Under the pieces are notes generated by a model. The model worked only from the letters and a program-made list of their open reading frames with translations, searched no databases and was not told the DNA's origin. Below, in pieces: positions 40,001 through 53,400 of a DNA stretch of 57,000 nucleotides (within the stretch, counting starts at the first letter, position 1; each line of letters opens with the position of its first letter). The position numbers and the translations under genes were made by a program. The DNA lies in contig NC_135564.1 of NCBI RefSeq assembly GCF_964340395.1, forward strand, positions 20,001,107 to 20,058,106. Reading direction: 5' to 3'. The stretch comes from Glandiceps talaboti. Its lineage: Eukaryota > Hemichordata > Enteropneusta > Spengelidae.

Positions 40001-43000
40001 GTTATGTTGTTTAAAACCTGTAGAAAATGAAGTATTTCTGATTACGTAGAGACAGAAATGAAGACCGCGATAACAAGCAGCTGTAAAAGTGATATTATGT
40101 GATGTCTTATGTTGTGCTGATATTTCACTTCAAGTTTGAGTCTAGAATAGTATACAATACTGAATATGAAGAAGTTGTTGTGTAGGTCCAGCCACAAAAA
40201 TACAGGTAGTGATTTTAATAACAAGTATATCACATATAAAGCATAGCTGGATTGTATATTAGATTTTGAAATGTTTTCACCAGAATTTCATAATATATAA
40301 TTATACTTTATTTGGGTGCAAGTATTAGACATAGAAAGCCATCAGTTATCACCACCAATCCAGTCCACAGATTCCACTCTCACACCACCCCACCCCTCAC
40401 CACCCACCACCCCTTCTTACCATGCCATGTTAAGAGTAGTTCAAAATGATGTCTTGGATATGTTGTGCTGTGATGAGAGCTGAGGAAGAGTCCTTTCCTA
40501 GTTGTCAAACTTCACATCTCACAAACTCCATTCATTAATTGATGGTACACCATGTGTTAAAGCTGCACTAGCAGAGACTGGAGCATTATATTCACTAAAA
40601 GTTGTAAAATACCAACAATTATGCTGCACATGTAAATTATATGTTGATTTTTTTCTGTAAGTAGTACCAGTAGCAGTGTGAAAACTGTCATTGTGTCGGG
40701 GCACTGATTTTAGGGTGCGGACCCAAAAATCAATTGATAGGATTTATTCTACAATATGTTGTGTGTACAGTTACACAAATATGTGTACCCACAGGTGATT
40801 CAATACTGTTCACAGTGTACAACTGAGTAAAGCATTGTATAAAACAAAACCGTTTTAGGAAGTACAGTTTTAAAGTGGGATGTATGATAATGGTGACAGT
40901 GGTCAATAAATGACAAGCTATAATTGCAAAGTTAAATACCAAATAGATGCTACACCAAGAATGAGAAAGAGTACTTGATTTAAATATCCAGGTCAGAGGT
41001 TATCTCTATAGTAACTGTCAGTTCACTTTCCATATTAATATTCAGTTTACTTTCTCTAGTTCTATTGATGTTTTCTTTTTATTTACTTACAAGTCTTGTT
41101 AAAACCTAACGTCTTCATATATTGTGATGTTAACCCAAGAAACAAAACTACTGTTTCTACTCTTATAAGCAGAAAATTCAATCCATAAAAATGTATTTGA
41201 ATCACGGTATTAATCAGGGAGGACCTATTTAAAATGTATCCTGACTTTCCTTAGTAAACTATTTACTGTCTTTACTCCATGACAGCATTACAGGGCACAA
41301 GTCGAAAGGTCAAAGGTCATGGGTCACATAACAACAGAACTCAAAGTTTTACCAAATCCTTTGTAGAAAAGTTTATTTTCTTGTCAAAAACTGGTCATCA
41401 TAATTTTAGAACATTTTCACACTATAGACATTTCATACTGCTATATAAGCTTATTTGAATTTTTCTTGTGTGTGTTGTGTGTGTGTGTGTGATAATAATA
41501 ATTTGGGATAATATGTCATCTGCCTGCAGGTTTTAGGGTGTGCCTGCATAGAACTGCAAAGTTAATGACCAGTTTCTTGGTCTTGGACAAAAAATTAGAA
41601 TATACAACGTTCAGTCAGAGCGTATTTTCCACCGATGCCTTGTAGAAGTGTGGTTGTATGACGGTGAGCATAAAATATAGAGGGGGTAATTCATGTAAAT
41701 GAGCACATGTATGACATAAGAATCACAATATTGTATTCAGTAGTATTTCAGATATACATAATAAAATATGCTAATCCAGTGATCAGCATCTACATATATA
41801 TTGTTATGTAAATTACAGTATTTTGAATATTTACATATTTTATATAAATGATTCCCTTTTACACAGTATGTTTGAAGTAGTAGAAACATGAAAATGATAT
41901 AATGGTATATGAATATTCATTAGCATTTTCAGTCACATGATTGTAATTAGCCAACCAGCATACTTTATTCAAGTCACATGATATGTTTTAACCAATAATG
42001 TCATAGGTTGTACTAAGGGGAATGTGATGACAATCATGTGTTTACTCAGATATCATAAATAATATTTTCAGTTTAATGATACTGTGTCATATTTTAGAAA
42101 AATAAATCTTAAATAAAGTAGTGTAATTTTTAAATGTGAGAAGAAACAACCGTACATTATCATGAAAATATTGTGAAAATGTCAGTTTGGTAAAATCGGA
42201 ACTTTTACAGTGTTACAGGATTTGTAGATTGTTTTAAGATGGCAGCTAAAAATTGTATGGCTTCAGGGTGTCAAGGTTTTTATAACAAATGTGAAGAAAG
42301 TAAAATAATGATGCTGAGTTTCTCTTTATAAAATTGGTCTTCAAAGTTCTATGATCGACAAAATGTTAGCTTCCTCTCCTTTGATTCCTAGACAGTTGAT
42401 TCCTAGACAGTAGATTCCACCAGTCTAGTGGTCAGTTTACAAAGGGACTTGACAAATATACAAAATTATTGGCCACTGATTTTTTTCTCAGTTTCGTCAA
42501 AAAAGGAAAAAGTTACAGACAAGGTGATACATGTGTACAAGGTCGGCTTTGATGTGTAGTATTGATACATAATGAAGCCAAACCAACTCTATCACAATCT
42601 TCCCTTAAGAAAATATTCTTTTTAGATTTCTTACCCAAGATCCAATCCAATATGTGTCAATAAATTTAGTAAGAACTATCAGTAGCAACTTACTATGTTA
42701 GCCATGTCTCAGGATATTTCAAAACTAGTAAAATAGAACTAAACAAACAAAAACAAAAAACATTGTAGTAGCAAAGTTACTTTATCTAGTTTTTGAAGTG
42801 ACTACATAGCTTTCATCTGAATCACTCAGACATCATCAGAGTAATGATGTCATACTGTTTGGTCAGGTGACCTTCTATTGGTGTCACCTGACAGTAAACT
42901 ATTGTAGATCTATGGTAGATGGTATCCACAGTCACTGTTGAGGGATGGCTGGTGTTCTCTAATTTCTAACAAAACAACATGATATAAATAAACCCTTGCA

Positions 43001-43790
43001 AATGTAAACTGTGAAAGAATTACTTTAAAACTGGTCAATTATGTTTTGTTATCTAGTTTGTATCTTTGATCACTGTATGTAGTGTAGTATAATTATATTG
43101 TTTATGTGGATAACTTTCAATTTTTGTGTTGATATAGACATTCCTGTTTTTACCCAAAAGTTTATTACTCACCAGGAAGAACTACAACATTATATAGTTA
43201 TTGTTACAGTATCAATGACTCAGGAGTCATCTCAGATTATCTCAGAACTTGTACAATCCCATTCAGGGAGTCATCTCAGACTGTCTCAGAACTTGTACAA
43301 TGTCCTTCACGGAGTCAGACTGTCTCAGAACTTGTACAATGCCATTCAAAGCAGTAAAGGGTTTTCACTTTGTGATGCAAGACAGTTTCCAAGTACTCCA
43401 ATCTGAGATAACCTTTGGTCAATTTAAACCCTGATATCATAACTGCATTATGTGGTATGAAGTGTTCATATTTTTAAATAGTATATATTACTGCTAAGTT
43501 TTAGATGTTATCCTTGACTTTTAAATCTGAACATCTCTTCCAACTTCTAGTGAAATCGATGTAATCTAGCAGGACATTCCGTGGTCAATTCTGTATTCAA
43601 TTCTCCACCAACTGTATTTATCCGAGGCATTACTATAAACTAAAAATGTTATCAAGTCCTCACATGACGTACTTTCAAACTGGGGGTGGAGGTTGTAGTA
43701 AACCTTCCTAGCATGTCAAAAACAATTGCACTAATTACTGGTAAATATTAATGAGTACTTATGTGAATGAAATGGCCATTTACAGTTGCT
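40001..43790. other. Intergenic DNA downstream of FES/FER
   Basis: AT-rich. C-rich CCACC tract at 40383-40412; triple direct repeat CTCAGAACTTGTACAAT at 43240-43340; small hairpin GTCAGGTGACC/GGTGTCACCTGAC at 42862-42893. No gene recognised. Confidence 0.45.
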
Positions 43791-44095
43791 GACATCAAAG
43801 CGTTGACAAACAGAACCTATTGCAAATAGGGAAAGTAAACAACTGAATTGGATTAATAACACATGGCATGAGTATGTTGTACAGAGAAAACAAGTACATG
43901 TATTACATTTAACCATTTGATAAGAACAGTTGTGTATGACATCTTTACATAATAGTTCATGTTCACAAACAAATTTGAGTTCCCCCTGGTATTTCATGTT
44001 AGCAGGTGGTCTTTCTAGATTACAAGGATTTCACTAGATGGTGGATGGAGATGTTCAGATTCAAAAACCAAAGTATAGCCTGTAGACTAGATTTA
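43790..44095. mobile_element. MITE-like palindromic element family, copy 2 (partial)
   Basis: Shares AATAGGGAAAGTAAAC, ATTTGATAAGAACAGTT and, at its right end, GAGATGTTCAGATT and TATAGCCTGTAGACTAGA with the copy at 7735-8213. One arm only, so it cannot fold fully. Confidence 0.6.
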
Positions 44096-44689
44096 TGTGA
44101 TAAGACAGTATTTTGTCAGATTAGTGCAGATTATTTCAAAAAGACTGCCAATTTGAATAAATTAAAATAATGCATTTGGTGTCACCACTGGTATGCTAAC
44201 TGTTTATAAATACCGACTTTGACAACTTTGTCAGCAGCGTACTAAACTCTGAATGAAATGGGTAGTTTCCAACTTATGGTCTTCCTATTGAAATTATGCA
44301 AGTTTCCAAATCTTAACAAGATTGCATGTAACATATTTTAAACTTTATTGCATTTCTTACTCATTACCAGTTATATGGCATACAGTTGAAATCAATCTAT
44401 TCTTTTTGTGAAAATGTCTTCCAAATCTTTTTTAATCACAAAGTACTGGTTTTTACGTAAATCAGAAAGTTTGTAATGTATCAGAATTGTCATAGCAACC
44501 ATTATGTGTATACACTATCATTTTAGTGACAATAAAAGATACTATTAATATCATGGTGTTATTTTTTTATATAAAAAGAAAACAGGCTACCTGTCCATTA
44601 CAGGATTCAATACAAAATACCACTGATTACATACAAGGCATTCAATAACACTACTCCATGGTTACTCACTGACTTTTATATACATGCAC

Positions 44690-44970
44690 ACATACATACT
44701 CACACATACCGTTACATATGCATGCGTGTACACACACATTCAAATGCATGCATGCACATACACACATAACATGTATGACATACATACATGCAGACATACA
44801 TACATAATACACACATACATACATAATACACACATACATACATACATACATGCAGACATACATACATAATACACACATACATACATAATACATACATACA
44901 TACATACATAATACATACATACATACATACATACATACATAATACACACATACATACATGATAGACATGC
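44690..44970. repeat. ACAT-rich microsatellite
   Basis: Imperfect (ACAT)n with ACACACAT and ATGCAGACATAC interruptions. Long open frames on both strands here are repeat artefacts. Confidence 0.95.
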
Positions 44971-44978
44971 ATACTTGC

Positions 44979-45404
44979 GTATGCAATCGCACAATGTCAC
45001 AAGCTCGTGAACTTCGTTTATTTAGGGGGAGGGGGTCTGGCATCAATGTGATTACTGAGCCTCATTTTTGCACTAATAACCAAATTTCAAAGGAAAACTT
45101 TCACTCCTTCAATGATCACAGCTTTTGTATTTACTACTGAGCTGTTGACAAGTTGATTGAAATTTACTTCTAATGTGAGATATGGTGCTGGGTGTCTGGT
45201 AGTATTTTAATGTGTTTACAATCATGTTTTCACAGTATGTCAATCATAGTGGTGTGACTGCTATAGTTTTCATCATAGTTTACATATATGAACATTTGAT
45301 GTTGCTCTTCTGCACGATCGTTTAGGGGAGGGGGAGGAGGTTTTGACCTAAATGAACAAATGTTCGTTTGTTGAGCTTGTGCAACATTGTGCGATCGTCC
45401 CTAA
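44979..45404 (+). mobile_element. MITE-like family C, copy 2
   Basis: Full-length partner of 36874-37301 in opposite orientation. Terminal inverted repeats of about 45 bp: left ATCGCACAATGTCACAAGCT, right AGCTTGTGCAACATTGTGCG then AT. G-rich tracts lie inside each end. The left end sits directly against the ACAT microsatellite. Confidence 0.8.
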
Positions 45405-45511
45405 CACATTCTCTAAATAGACCAAAGCAGCACTGGAACATTGGTATTACTAAATTCTCTAGTCTTTGTCTCGCATAAAAAAAGTTGCTAATCACTCGCA
45501 TTCCATGATGT

Positions 45512-45857
45512 AACTGTTGAAGTAATCACCCACAACAGAGTAACAGACACTTGAACCTGTTGAAGCAATCACCCACAACAGAGTAACAGACACTTGAACC
45601 TGTTGAAGCAATCACCCACAACAAAGTAACAGACACTTGAACCTGTTGAAGCAATCACCCACAACAAAGTAACAGACACTTGAACCTGTTGAAGCAATCA
45701 CCCACAACAAAGTAACAGACACTTGAACCTGTTGAAGCAATCACCCACAACAGAGTAATAGACACTTGAACCTGTTGAAGCAATCACCCACAACAGAGTA
45801 ATAGACACTTGAACCTGTTGAAGCAATCACCCACAACAGAGTAATAGACACTTGAAC
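45512..45857. repeat. Minisatellite, 43-bp unit, eight copies
   Basis: The unit contains CCTGTTGAAGCAATCACCCA, CAACAAAGTAACAGAC and ACTTGAA. Two sub-types alternate in blocks: AACAAAGTAACAG in the middle and AACAGAGTAATAG at the right. Confidence 0.95.
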
Positions 45858-48800
45858 AAATATCACTGTTGGAAGACCTGAGTTTATTTTAAAAACAAAA
45901 GAAATTTAACTGGTTTTCTCCGAGAAGATTTTATTTAGACAGTCAAAAACACTGATATTTGCAAATCATAACATTACAGAAAGAAAGAAAGTATATGACA
46001 CTATATATAGGTGTTTGCAAACTAAACACCTTGTCATGTAGTTTGCCGCTATCAGTACTATAGTATACAATCATGTAGATACATCAAGACAGTCAAAATA
46101 ACTTGTAACACAGAATACATCAAATAACAAATACCCTGTCACTGCACATCCTGAATAATCAAGGGAGCTCAATTTCATTTATTGTTAATCTCTCCCCTTA
46201 AAGTCAAAAATTTTCAAAGCTTTTTTTTATGTTAGCATGTCCTCTTGTGGTTATAAGTAGCTCTACTTGTATGGCTGTAGCAAATGCTGCACTCTCCAAT
46301 CATTGGGGGGTGGGGGGAGGGGGTTGAGTGACAACAGGCAGTCTCAAGTCAAGGACCCACCATATGACATGCAAACAGGGCTAGGTTATAAGCTGCCATT
46401 ACTCTGCAATAAATTGACCAATCATAGTGTTCCTTTTATACTATCCACAACCTCCCATGTCAACATTGGAATGTTATATATGTGATAAGGAATAGGTGCC
46501 ATCTTTAAAACTTGTCAACATAACGAGGCAGCCAATTGGGCAAGGAGTCATTGATAGCAGGTAATCAGGTTAGCAGGGGCATGCTAATTTATAGAACATT
46601 AAACATTTTGACTTCATAAAGAGAGATGAAGAATAAGTGAAATCAAGACTCCTTGATTTTTGAAGATTGTGCACACCATGAACAAATCTCTTTTATGAAA
46701 ACTCCACTCTCATGAGCTGCAGAATATTTCAGTTCTTGGGAGCAGAGTTTTCTACAATTGCTACAGAATGCCCCGGACATTTTACCATCATGATGGGGAA
46801 TCAATTATTTAAAGGAAACACAAAATAGTACTGAGAAAGGGGAAGTGAAATCTAAATATTTTAGGTAAAATCATTTGACAGTATGTCATTTTAACCTTTG
46901 GGTTGCTATTAGTTTATCATTTTCAAATTTATGCAATTCTATACATTTAAACTGGTGTTACCTTCTCTAAACTTTAAAACTTTCAAAAGCAGTGACCACA
47001 ATTTGACACAGATATAGTTTACATGTTCTGGATGATGGCGATTAGAAATCGGCATTCTCACTTTTCATGATTGGAATGTAAGCCTGAAAGTATTCTCGAA
47101 ATTTCTAGTACAAATGTTCATCTTTTTCTGTGACAGCATTTGGGTATTTCCAATGATAACATTCAGATATTTAAATAATGTTGTCACTAAATGTGAACAT
47201 AAAACAGAACAATAACTATACAATGAATAAAAGAACAAAATATTTCTCATCATAGTTTTTGCTTTATCATTTTATAGCACAAAAAAAACATTTGCATAGA
47301 AAATAGAGTAAAATTTTATACAAAATTTAGACTTTTCTTGATTATATTTACAACTAAGACCACTGTTGTGTCCAAAGTACAGTCTACATAACATTAAAAT
47401 TGATTATAACTGAACCAGTCATAATTTTTTTCCTTAAACACTGCAAGTCAGTGGAAGCATAAATGGAAATATTTGTGACATGCATAAAAGATAGTTGTAT
47501 TTGGCACAGACAGAGAGTTACAATGTAACACAAACAGACATGGTTTATTTGGCGGCGACAAGTGTTTTGACTAACATCTCAGACATTGGGTTTGTTGTCT
47601 GGGATAACACCAACTATTTCTGATACTGAAAAGGTTGTGTCTAGATTGATTATCGCTTTAGATAAACAATGATGCAGTTCCATCCACTCAATCACTACAG
47701 GTCCATAAATGGGAGTCTGGGCTCTCACTGAGATGAAAAGGAAATTTCAACAGTTGGTTCAATTATAGAATGGATAGCAAGCAGGCTGCACTTTTGACAA
47801 AACGGTGATCTTGGCTGTATTTCAATACTCCAGGACCTATATCTGAGGTTTCTAAAAGAAGCAGACTAAAATGTGAAGGAAACAGTGAAAGCCTTTTTAA
47901 AAAAAAACCTGATTACTATACATTTATCAAGTTCATATTTCAATCTGCAAATCAATCTTTGGATTATTTGAGTTCAATTATGAAAAGAAACGACAAATTG
48001 TTTCCTCTCTGTTTCCTATTTTTATATTTTGGTAGCAATTTTTGAGGAAATAACCTCTTTCCTTATTTTCTGTAATACTAGAAGAGAGTAAGTAACCCTC
48101 AAATCATAATTATTCAACAAAATGAAGGGGTATGCACAATTTGAAATCAATCTCATTAATTTCTATTAATTTCATGTATTATTCTGACAACCCTATCAAA
48201 TGTAAATAATAATTTTTTCGATCGTCAGATTAGTAAATTTTTTTCACCATAATCAGTTTTTTTTTCACTAAAATCTCTCCTTGTCAATATGTACATCTGA
48301 ATACCGGTAATAATTTTTATACAAGTTTAAATTTGCAAAATTTTTGGTACATTCTGATAATTTCTGCAGTGCATCAACATCAATTTACACTTGACAAAGA
48401 TATATGCCAGTGATAATTTGAAGTTGTAACAGATGATGTGATTGATTAACTAAAGTTGTATTTATAACTTGTTATAAGCTGTAAGCCAATCAATATCAAT
48501 TTTACAGGCAAATCAAACTATTACACAATTTACATATTTACGTTTTAAAGCTTTGATTCCTACAAAGATTGCAGTAATTGTAATTCATACATTTTTATGT
48601 AAATTTTTGGTTCAAAGCAAGTTGAAATTCACCTAAATTTAGTCTCTACCCTTTGTTGTCAGATATATTTCTTGGTAGTACTTTATTGAGTACCACCAGA
48701 AGTAATATTCCCACTACAAATATAGCCTACAGTCTAAAGGCGGAGCTAACAGAGATGATTGACAACTTTGTGTATTTTACATACATGACATCATACAACT

Positions 48801-49682
48801 ACTTTGGCATAACCTATTAGAGGCACTCGACCCTGTCAATATAAGGAAACTCATGCAAAAAAAATATTATACCTAAATACATTAACAAAACTGCATCAAC
48901 AAAATGAGTTTGAAGTCTGTGACACTAAACAGAGTTGGACTACAATAAGGATTTTAATAGGAATACAAAACAGCGCAGCCTAGTGTTCATTTCCACATTT
49001 ACTTTGTTTTTATGTCTTGAAACCATGAGGTAGAAGATCTACACTATATTACTTGAGGGCGCTGTATTTCATCAGTTCCACCTAAAGCAAACATTGTCTC
49101 TAGTGACTGAATTGATGAATGAGTCAACATGAAATACCCAGTAAACACTCACATACAAATACCATATAATTTGTTAATTATCTATTTATATTACCATCAC
49201 AGCTAAAATTTATCATCAATAAACTTTTCTTAAAATAAAACAGACATTTAAATCTCTCAAAATGATTACATATTTATTTGTTGGTAGTGGTATAAAGATA
49301 CAAACACCTTCACTTTATCATCTTGATATTAGAAAATTTGATAAGATATGGTTTTATTGAGCTCCACGTTGTTCATTTGACATGTACAAAAAATGTCTGT
49401 ACTGATGCTATCACTGTGAGAGCCACATGCCATACCAACCACTTTTAGGCATTTGGCATTGATTTGAAGAGTGTATCTCTCAATGTCTGCATTCTCTATC
49501 CAAATCACTAAAAAATAAAGCTACAAATATTGAAAAAAAGTGTACCATTTATATGTGTCCCATTAAACAATCACTGACAAGGTCCATAATGACCAATGAA
49601 CTTTCACAGTAACCATAGTAACAAATAAGTGAACTTTCGTATGACCCCAAATTCTATCAATGTATTTCATGTCTTTCCATTA
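45858..49682. other. Intergenic DNA and probable distal MGAT1 3' side
   Basis: AT-rich, no gene or element recognised. A G-rich tract GGGGGGTGGGGGGAGGGGG at about 46304-46323 could form a quadruplex. Confidence 0.45.
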
Positions 49683-50125
49683 TAGACTTTAAGATACATC
49701 ACGTCACTCCACTCCCACTGGCCTACTCCTCCTGAAAGGTATTGACCAATAATACGTGAGGGTTCCCCACTGGCCTACTCCTCCTGAAAAGGGTTGACCA
49801 ATAATATGTGAGAGTTCCCCACTGGCCTACACCTTCTGAAAGGGATTGACCAATAATATGTGAGGGTTCCCCACTGGCCTACTCCTCCTGAAAAGGGTTG
49901 ACCAATAATATGTGAGAGTTCCCCACTGGCCTACACCTTCTGAAAGGGATTGACCAATAATATGTGAGAGTTCCCCACTGGCCTACACCTTCTGAAAGGG
50001 ATTGACCAATAATATGTGAGAGTTCCCCACTGGCCTACACCTTCTGAAAGGGATTGACCAATAATATGTGAGAGTTCCCCACTGGCCTACACCTTCTGAA
50101 AGGGATTGACCAATAATATGTGAGG
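49683..50125. repeat. Minisatellite, 52-bp unit, about eight copies
   Basis: The unit holds GGCCTACACCTTCTGAAAGG, GATTGACCAATAATATG and TGAGAGTTCCCCACT. It starts from TAGACTTTAAGATACATC, the same seed as the 50-bp array at 26843-27352. Ends about 230 bases beyond the MGAT1 stop codon, so it may be transcribed in the 3' UTR. Confidence 0.95.
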
Positions 50126-50353
50126 ATGTTAGCATACACTACAAGGGAAAGTTAAACTGACTTCGGCTTTCCCTTATTTTCAATAACAATATCATATCGT
50201 GATCATATATCTGGGGTCACACAAGATGTCACCAAAGTGATCAATTGTAATGTTAGATTCACTGAATTTTGATAGTACAAAAATAATCACATCTCTTAGT
50301 GCAAAAATAATTATTGGAATTGTCCAACATCTACACTATGATATGAATAATCG

Positions 50354-50467
50354 TTAACTCCATGATTTATCATAACCTTTCCAGGACTGTGAGGGCGCTA
50401 AATACACTCGTATCTGTTTGTACATACATGTGACGATCCCTTTGTAGCCTGTTCTTGGTACACCAGC
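50354..50467 (-). CDS. MGAT1: MGAT1 exon g: C-terminus and stop
   Basis: Minus-strand acceptor TCTCTTCTAG before 50467. Encodes [12 protein letters not shown], a variable strand, then [16 protein letters not shown] and TAA at 50354-50356. Mammals have SGVPRAGYRGIV and APPLTWEGYDPSWN. The nearest minus-strand AATAAA signals noticed are at about 49353-49358 and 49273-49278, giving a possible 1-kb 3' UTR. Confidence 0.9.
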   Translation of the reverse strand, partial: AGVPRTGYKGIVTCMYKQIRVYLAPSQSWKGYDKSWS

Positions 50468-53400
50468 CTAGAAGAGAGAAATATTAAATTATTATGCTTT
50501 GAATTTACATAATTTAATTAATTTTCCATCCACTGTCAAAATGATGTCAGCCGTTACACAACACTGTCTACCATGCTGGAAAATACAAACACCAGGAAAT
50601 GCACTCTTAGCTGCTGAAATGATTGATGAAGCCTTTATGCTAAATTAGAACCACATGAAAGGTTAGGCCAAGTGTCCTTCCAAGTTCAGGTATACCAAAA
50701 TTAGACCATTCAACTTTATGGGTTGGTGTAAACTGACAATAGTAGATGTAACACAATATTTAAATCTACATCACAATACACACCTATTATCATAAAATTG
50801 CTTTCAGCATACTCAAAATATCAAAACATATACTGTTATTATTTGGTTTGTTCTCACTACTGAGGACAACAATGGACTAAATTTGGAAGTATAGGAAGTA
50901 ATATGGTATTATTTCAGTCCCTGAAAATCAACTTATTACAAACATTTCATGCTATGACTCATTACCAGTGTAAAGGCTATATCAACATTGGAATTAGAGG
51001 AAACAAACAGAACCAAACAACCTGTATATGAAATAGATTGAACACACTATGCTAGTCTGTACCTAAACAAGTAATAACAGACATTTCGAGATACGGCTCA
51101 TTATCAGTGTAAAGGCTATATCAGCATTGGAATTAGAGGAACCAAACAGAAGCAAACAACCAGTACACTGAATATATAGAACACACTTTGCTAGTCAGGA
51201 CCTAAACAAGTAATAACAGACATTTCGAGACACGGCTCATCAGCAGTGTAAAGGCTATTATCAGCATTGGAATTAGAGGAACCAAACAGAAGCAAACAAC
51301 CAGTACATTGAATATATAGAACACACTTTGCTAGTCAGGACCTAAACAAGTAATAACAGACATTTCGAGACACGGCTCATCATCAGTGTAAAGGCTATAT
51401 CAACATTGGAATTAGAATAATCAAACAGAACCAAACAACCACTATATAGAATAGATTGAACACACTACACATCCATAAATCATTGGGGTAGAGATACGTA
51501 CAGTGGGTTTGGGGGAACTCTGGCTAAATATAAATTAATATCTTACCTTGAAATCATTCATAATTCCTAAGACTTTGGCAAAGTTTTTAAAGGAATCCTT
51601 GTCAGAGTACTGGATTCTAACTGTCTTATGACCCAGACCACCTTCCTTGGTTAATTGGTTTATAGTGACATGTGGGGCACCATACACTTCTTCTAAAAAC
51701 ATTGCATCATATTTTCTCTGCAAACAGAATAGTTTTGCCATTATGGTTGCTACTCACTTCTTAAAGGGGAAGACCACTCCAGTCAGTTTAATAAAATATG
51801 GTTTCTGGAGTCATTTCATGATGTTACATCACCTACAATTACTTGCGATTTCAGAAAATCATCAAGTTGATCTTGTGCCTTTATAGGGTATCTTTGCTAT
51901 AGCCTATTGCATCATGGGAGTCAGCAGAAATAATGTATTCAAGTTGCACACTGAATATTCATAAGAGCTGTATTACACTGTTAGTGTATAGGCAAGCCAC
52001 CTACTGCTGTTTATACAATAGATATAAATAATGTTTTTAAGTTACAATTTTCCAAAATTATTGCAGGCTGCAGTAATGTTCCTATTTCTGGGCCAGGATA
52101 ACTTTCCACTCTCTACTTTCATTTACCTCAGAAGTTTATACACATTTTTGCATTTTGTGACATAATTTGTAATCAAGGTTTTCATCATACAGCCATTCAG
52201 CTAAGGTCTGGTTTCATTCACATTTTGAAATCAATGTAGGTAGTGAGAAAATCTACAACAGTGAACTAAAAATCTAAACGACAACTAAAAATCTAAAACA
52301 CTGAACTAAATATCTAAAACACTGAACTAAATATCTAAAACACTGAACTAAAAATCTAAAACACTGAACTAAAAATCTAAAACATTGAACTAAAAATATA
52401 AACGACAAAAATCTAAAACACTTAACTAAAAATCTAAACGACAACTAAAAATCTAAAACACTAAACTAAATATCTAAAACACTGAATAAAATATCTAAAA
52501 CACTGAACTAAAAATCTAAAACACTGAACTAAAAATCTAAAACACTGAACTAAAAATCTAAAACACTAAACTAAATATCTAAAACACTGAATAAAATATC
52601 TAAAACACTGAACTAAAAATCTAAAACACTGAACTAAAAATCTAAAACACTGAACTAAAAATCTTAAACACTGAACTAAAAATCTAAAACACTGAACTAA
52701 AAAGCTTACCTGTGTAAGATAGCTAAGATCATTTTTGGTAAATTCTACAAACTTAGTATTTAATTTGATATATTTCAGATGTTGTTCAAAAAATAAACCC
52801 CTGTGGATAAAGAAGAAAAAAATTATTATAGCATGATTTTTTTGTGAGAGAGGAAATATGGGTGACATAAGTGGCCTTAAGTTTCTGTAACACTGGGAAA
52901 TATGGGTGACATAAGTGGCCTTAAGTTTCTGTAACACTGGGAAATATGGGTGACATAAGTGGCCTTAAGTTTCTGTAACACTGGGAAATATGGGTGACAT
53001 AAGTGGCCTTAAGTTTCTGTAACACTGGGAAATATGGGTGACATAAGTGGCCTTAAGTTTCTGTAACACTGGGAAATATGGGTGACATAAGTGGCCTTAA
53101 ATTTCTGTAACACTGGGAAATATCATGAGTGACATGGCACAAGAGGTTAACATATAGAAGACTCCCTAGCTCCCTAGCACAATACAACAGTGACATATAA
53201 TCTGTAATTGTTCAAACATTTCAGAAATATAACCTTCATTGTGTTTCAGTGAGTATATATCAAAATGTTGAATGCAATGTAAATGTACACCATTTCCAGA
53301 CTACATATGGATAGACAACCCTCACAATTAACAGTAGTCCCATGTCCACAGACTACCAATTCTTGTCATAGGACTACCATGATTTTCTGCTGGTAGCCAA

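Noticed and set aside
44666-45046. 126-codon minus-strand ORF and two smaller overlapping ones, Cys/Tyr/Met/Val-rich.
   Set aside because: Translation of the ACAT microsatellite in several frames; no independent coding evidence.
52566-52937. 123-codon minus-strand ORF with repeated FLVQCFR peptides.
   Set aside because: Only the 30 residues of MGAT1 exon e are real; the rest reads the flanking 21-bp and 43-bp arrays across splice sites.
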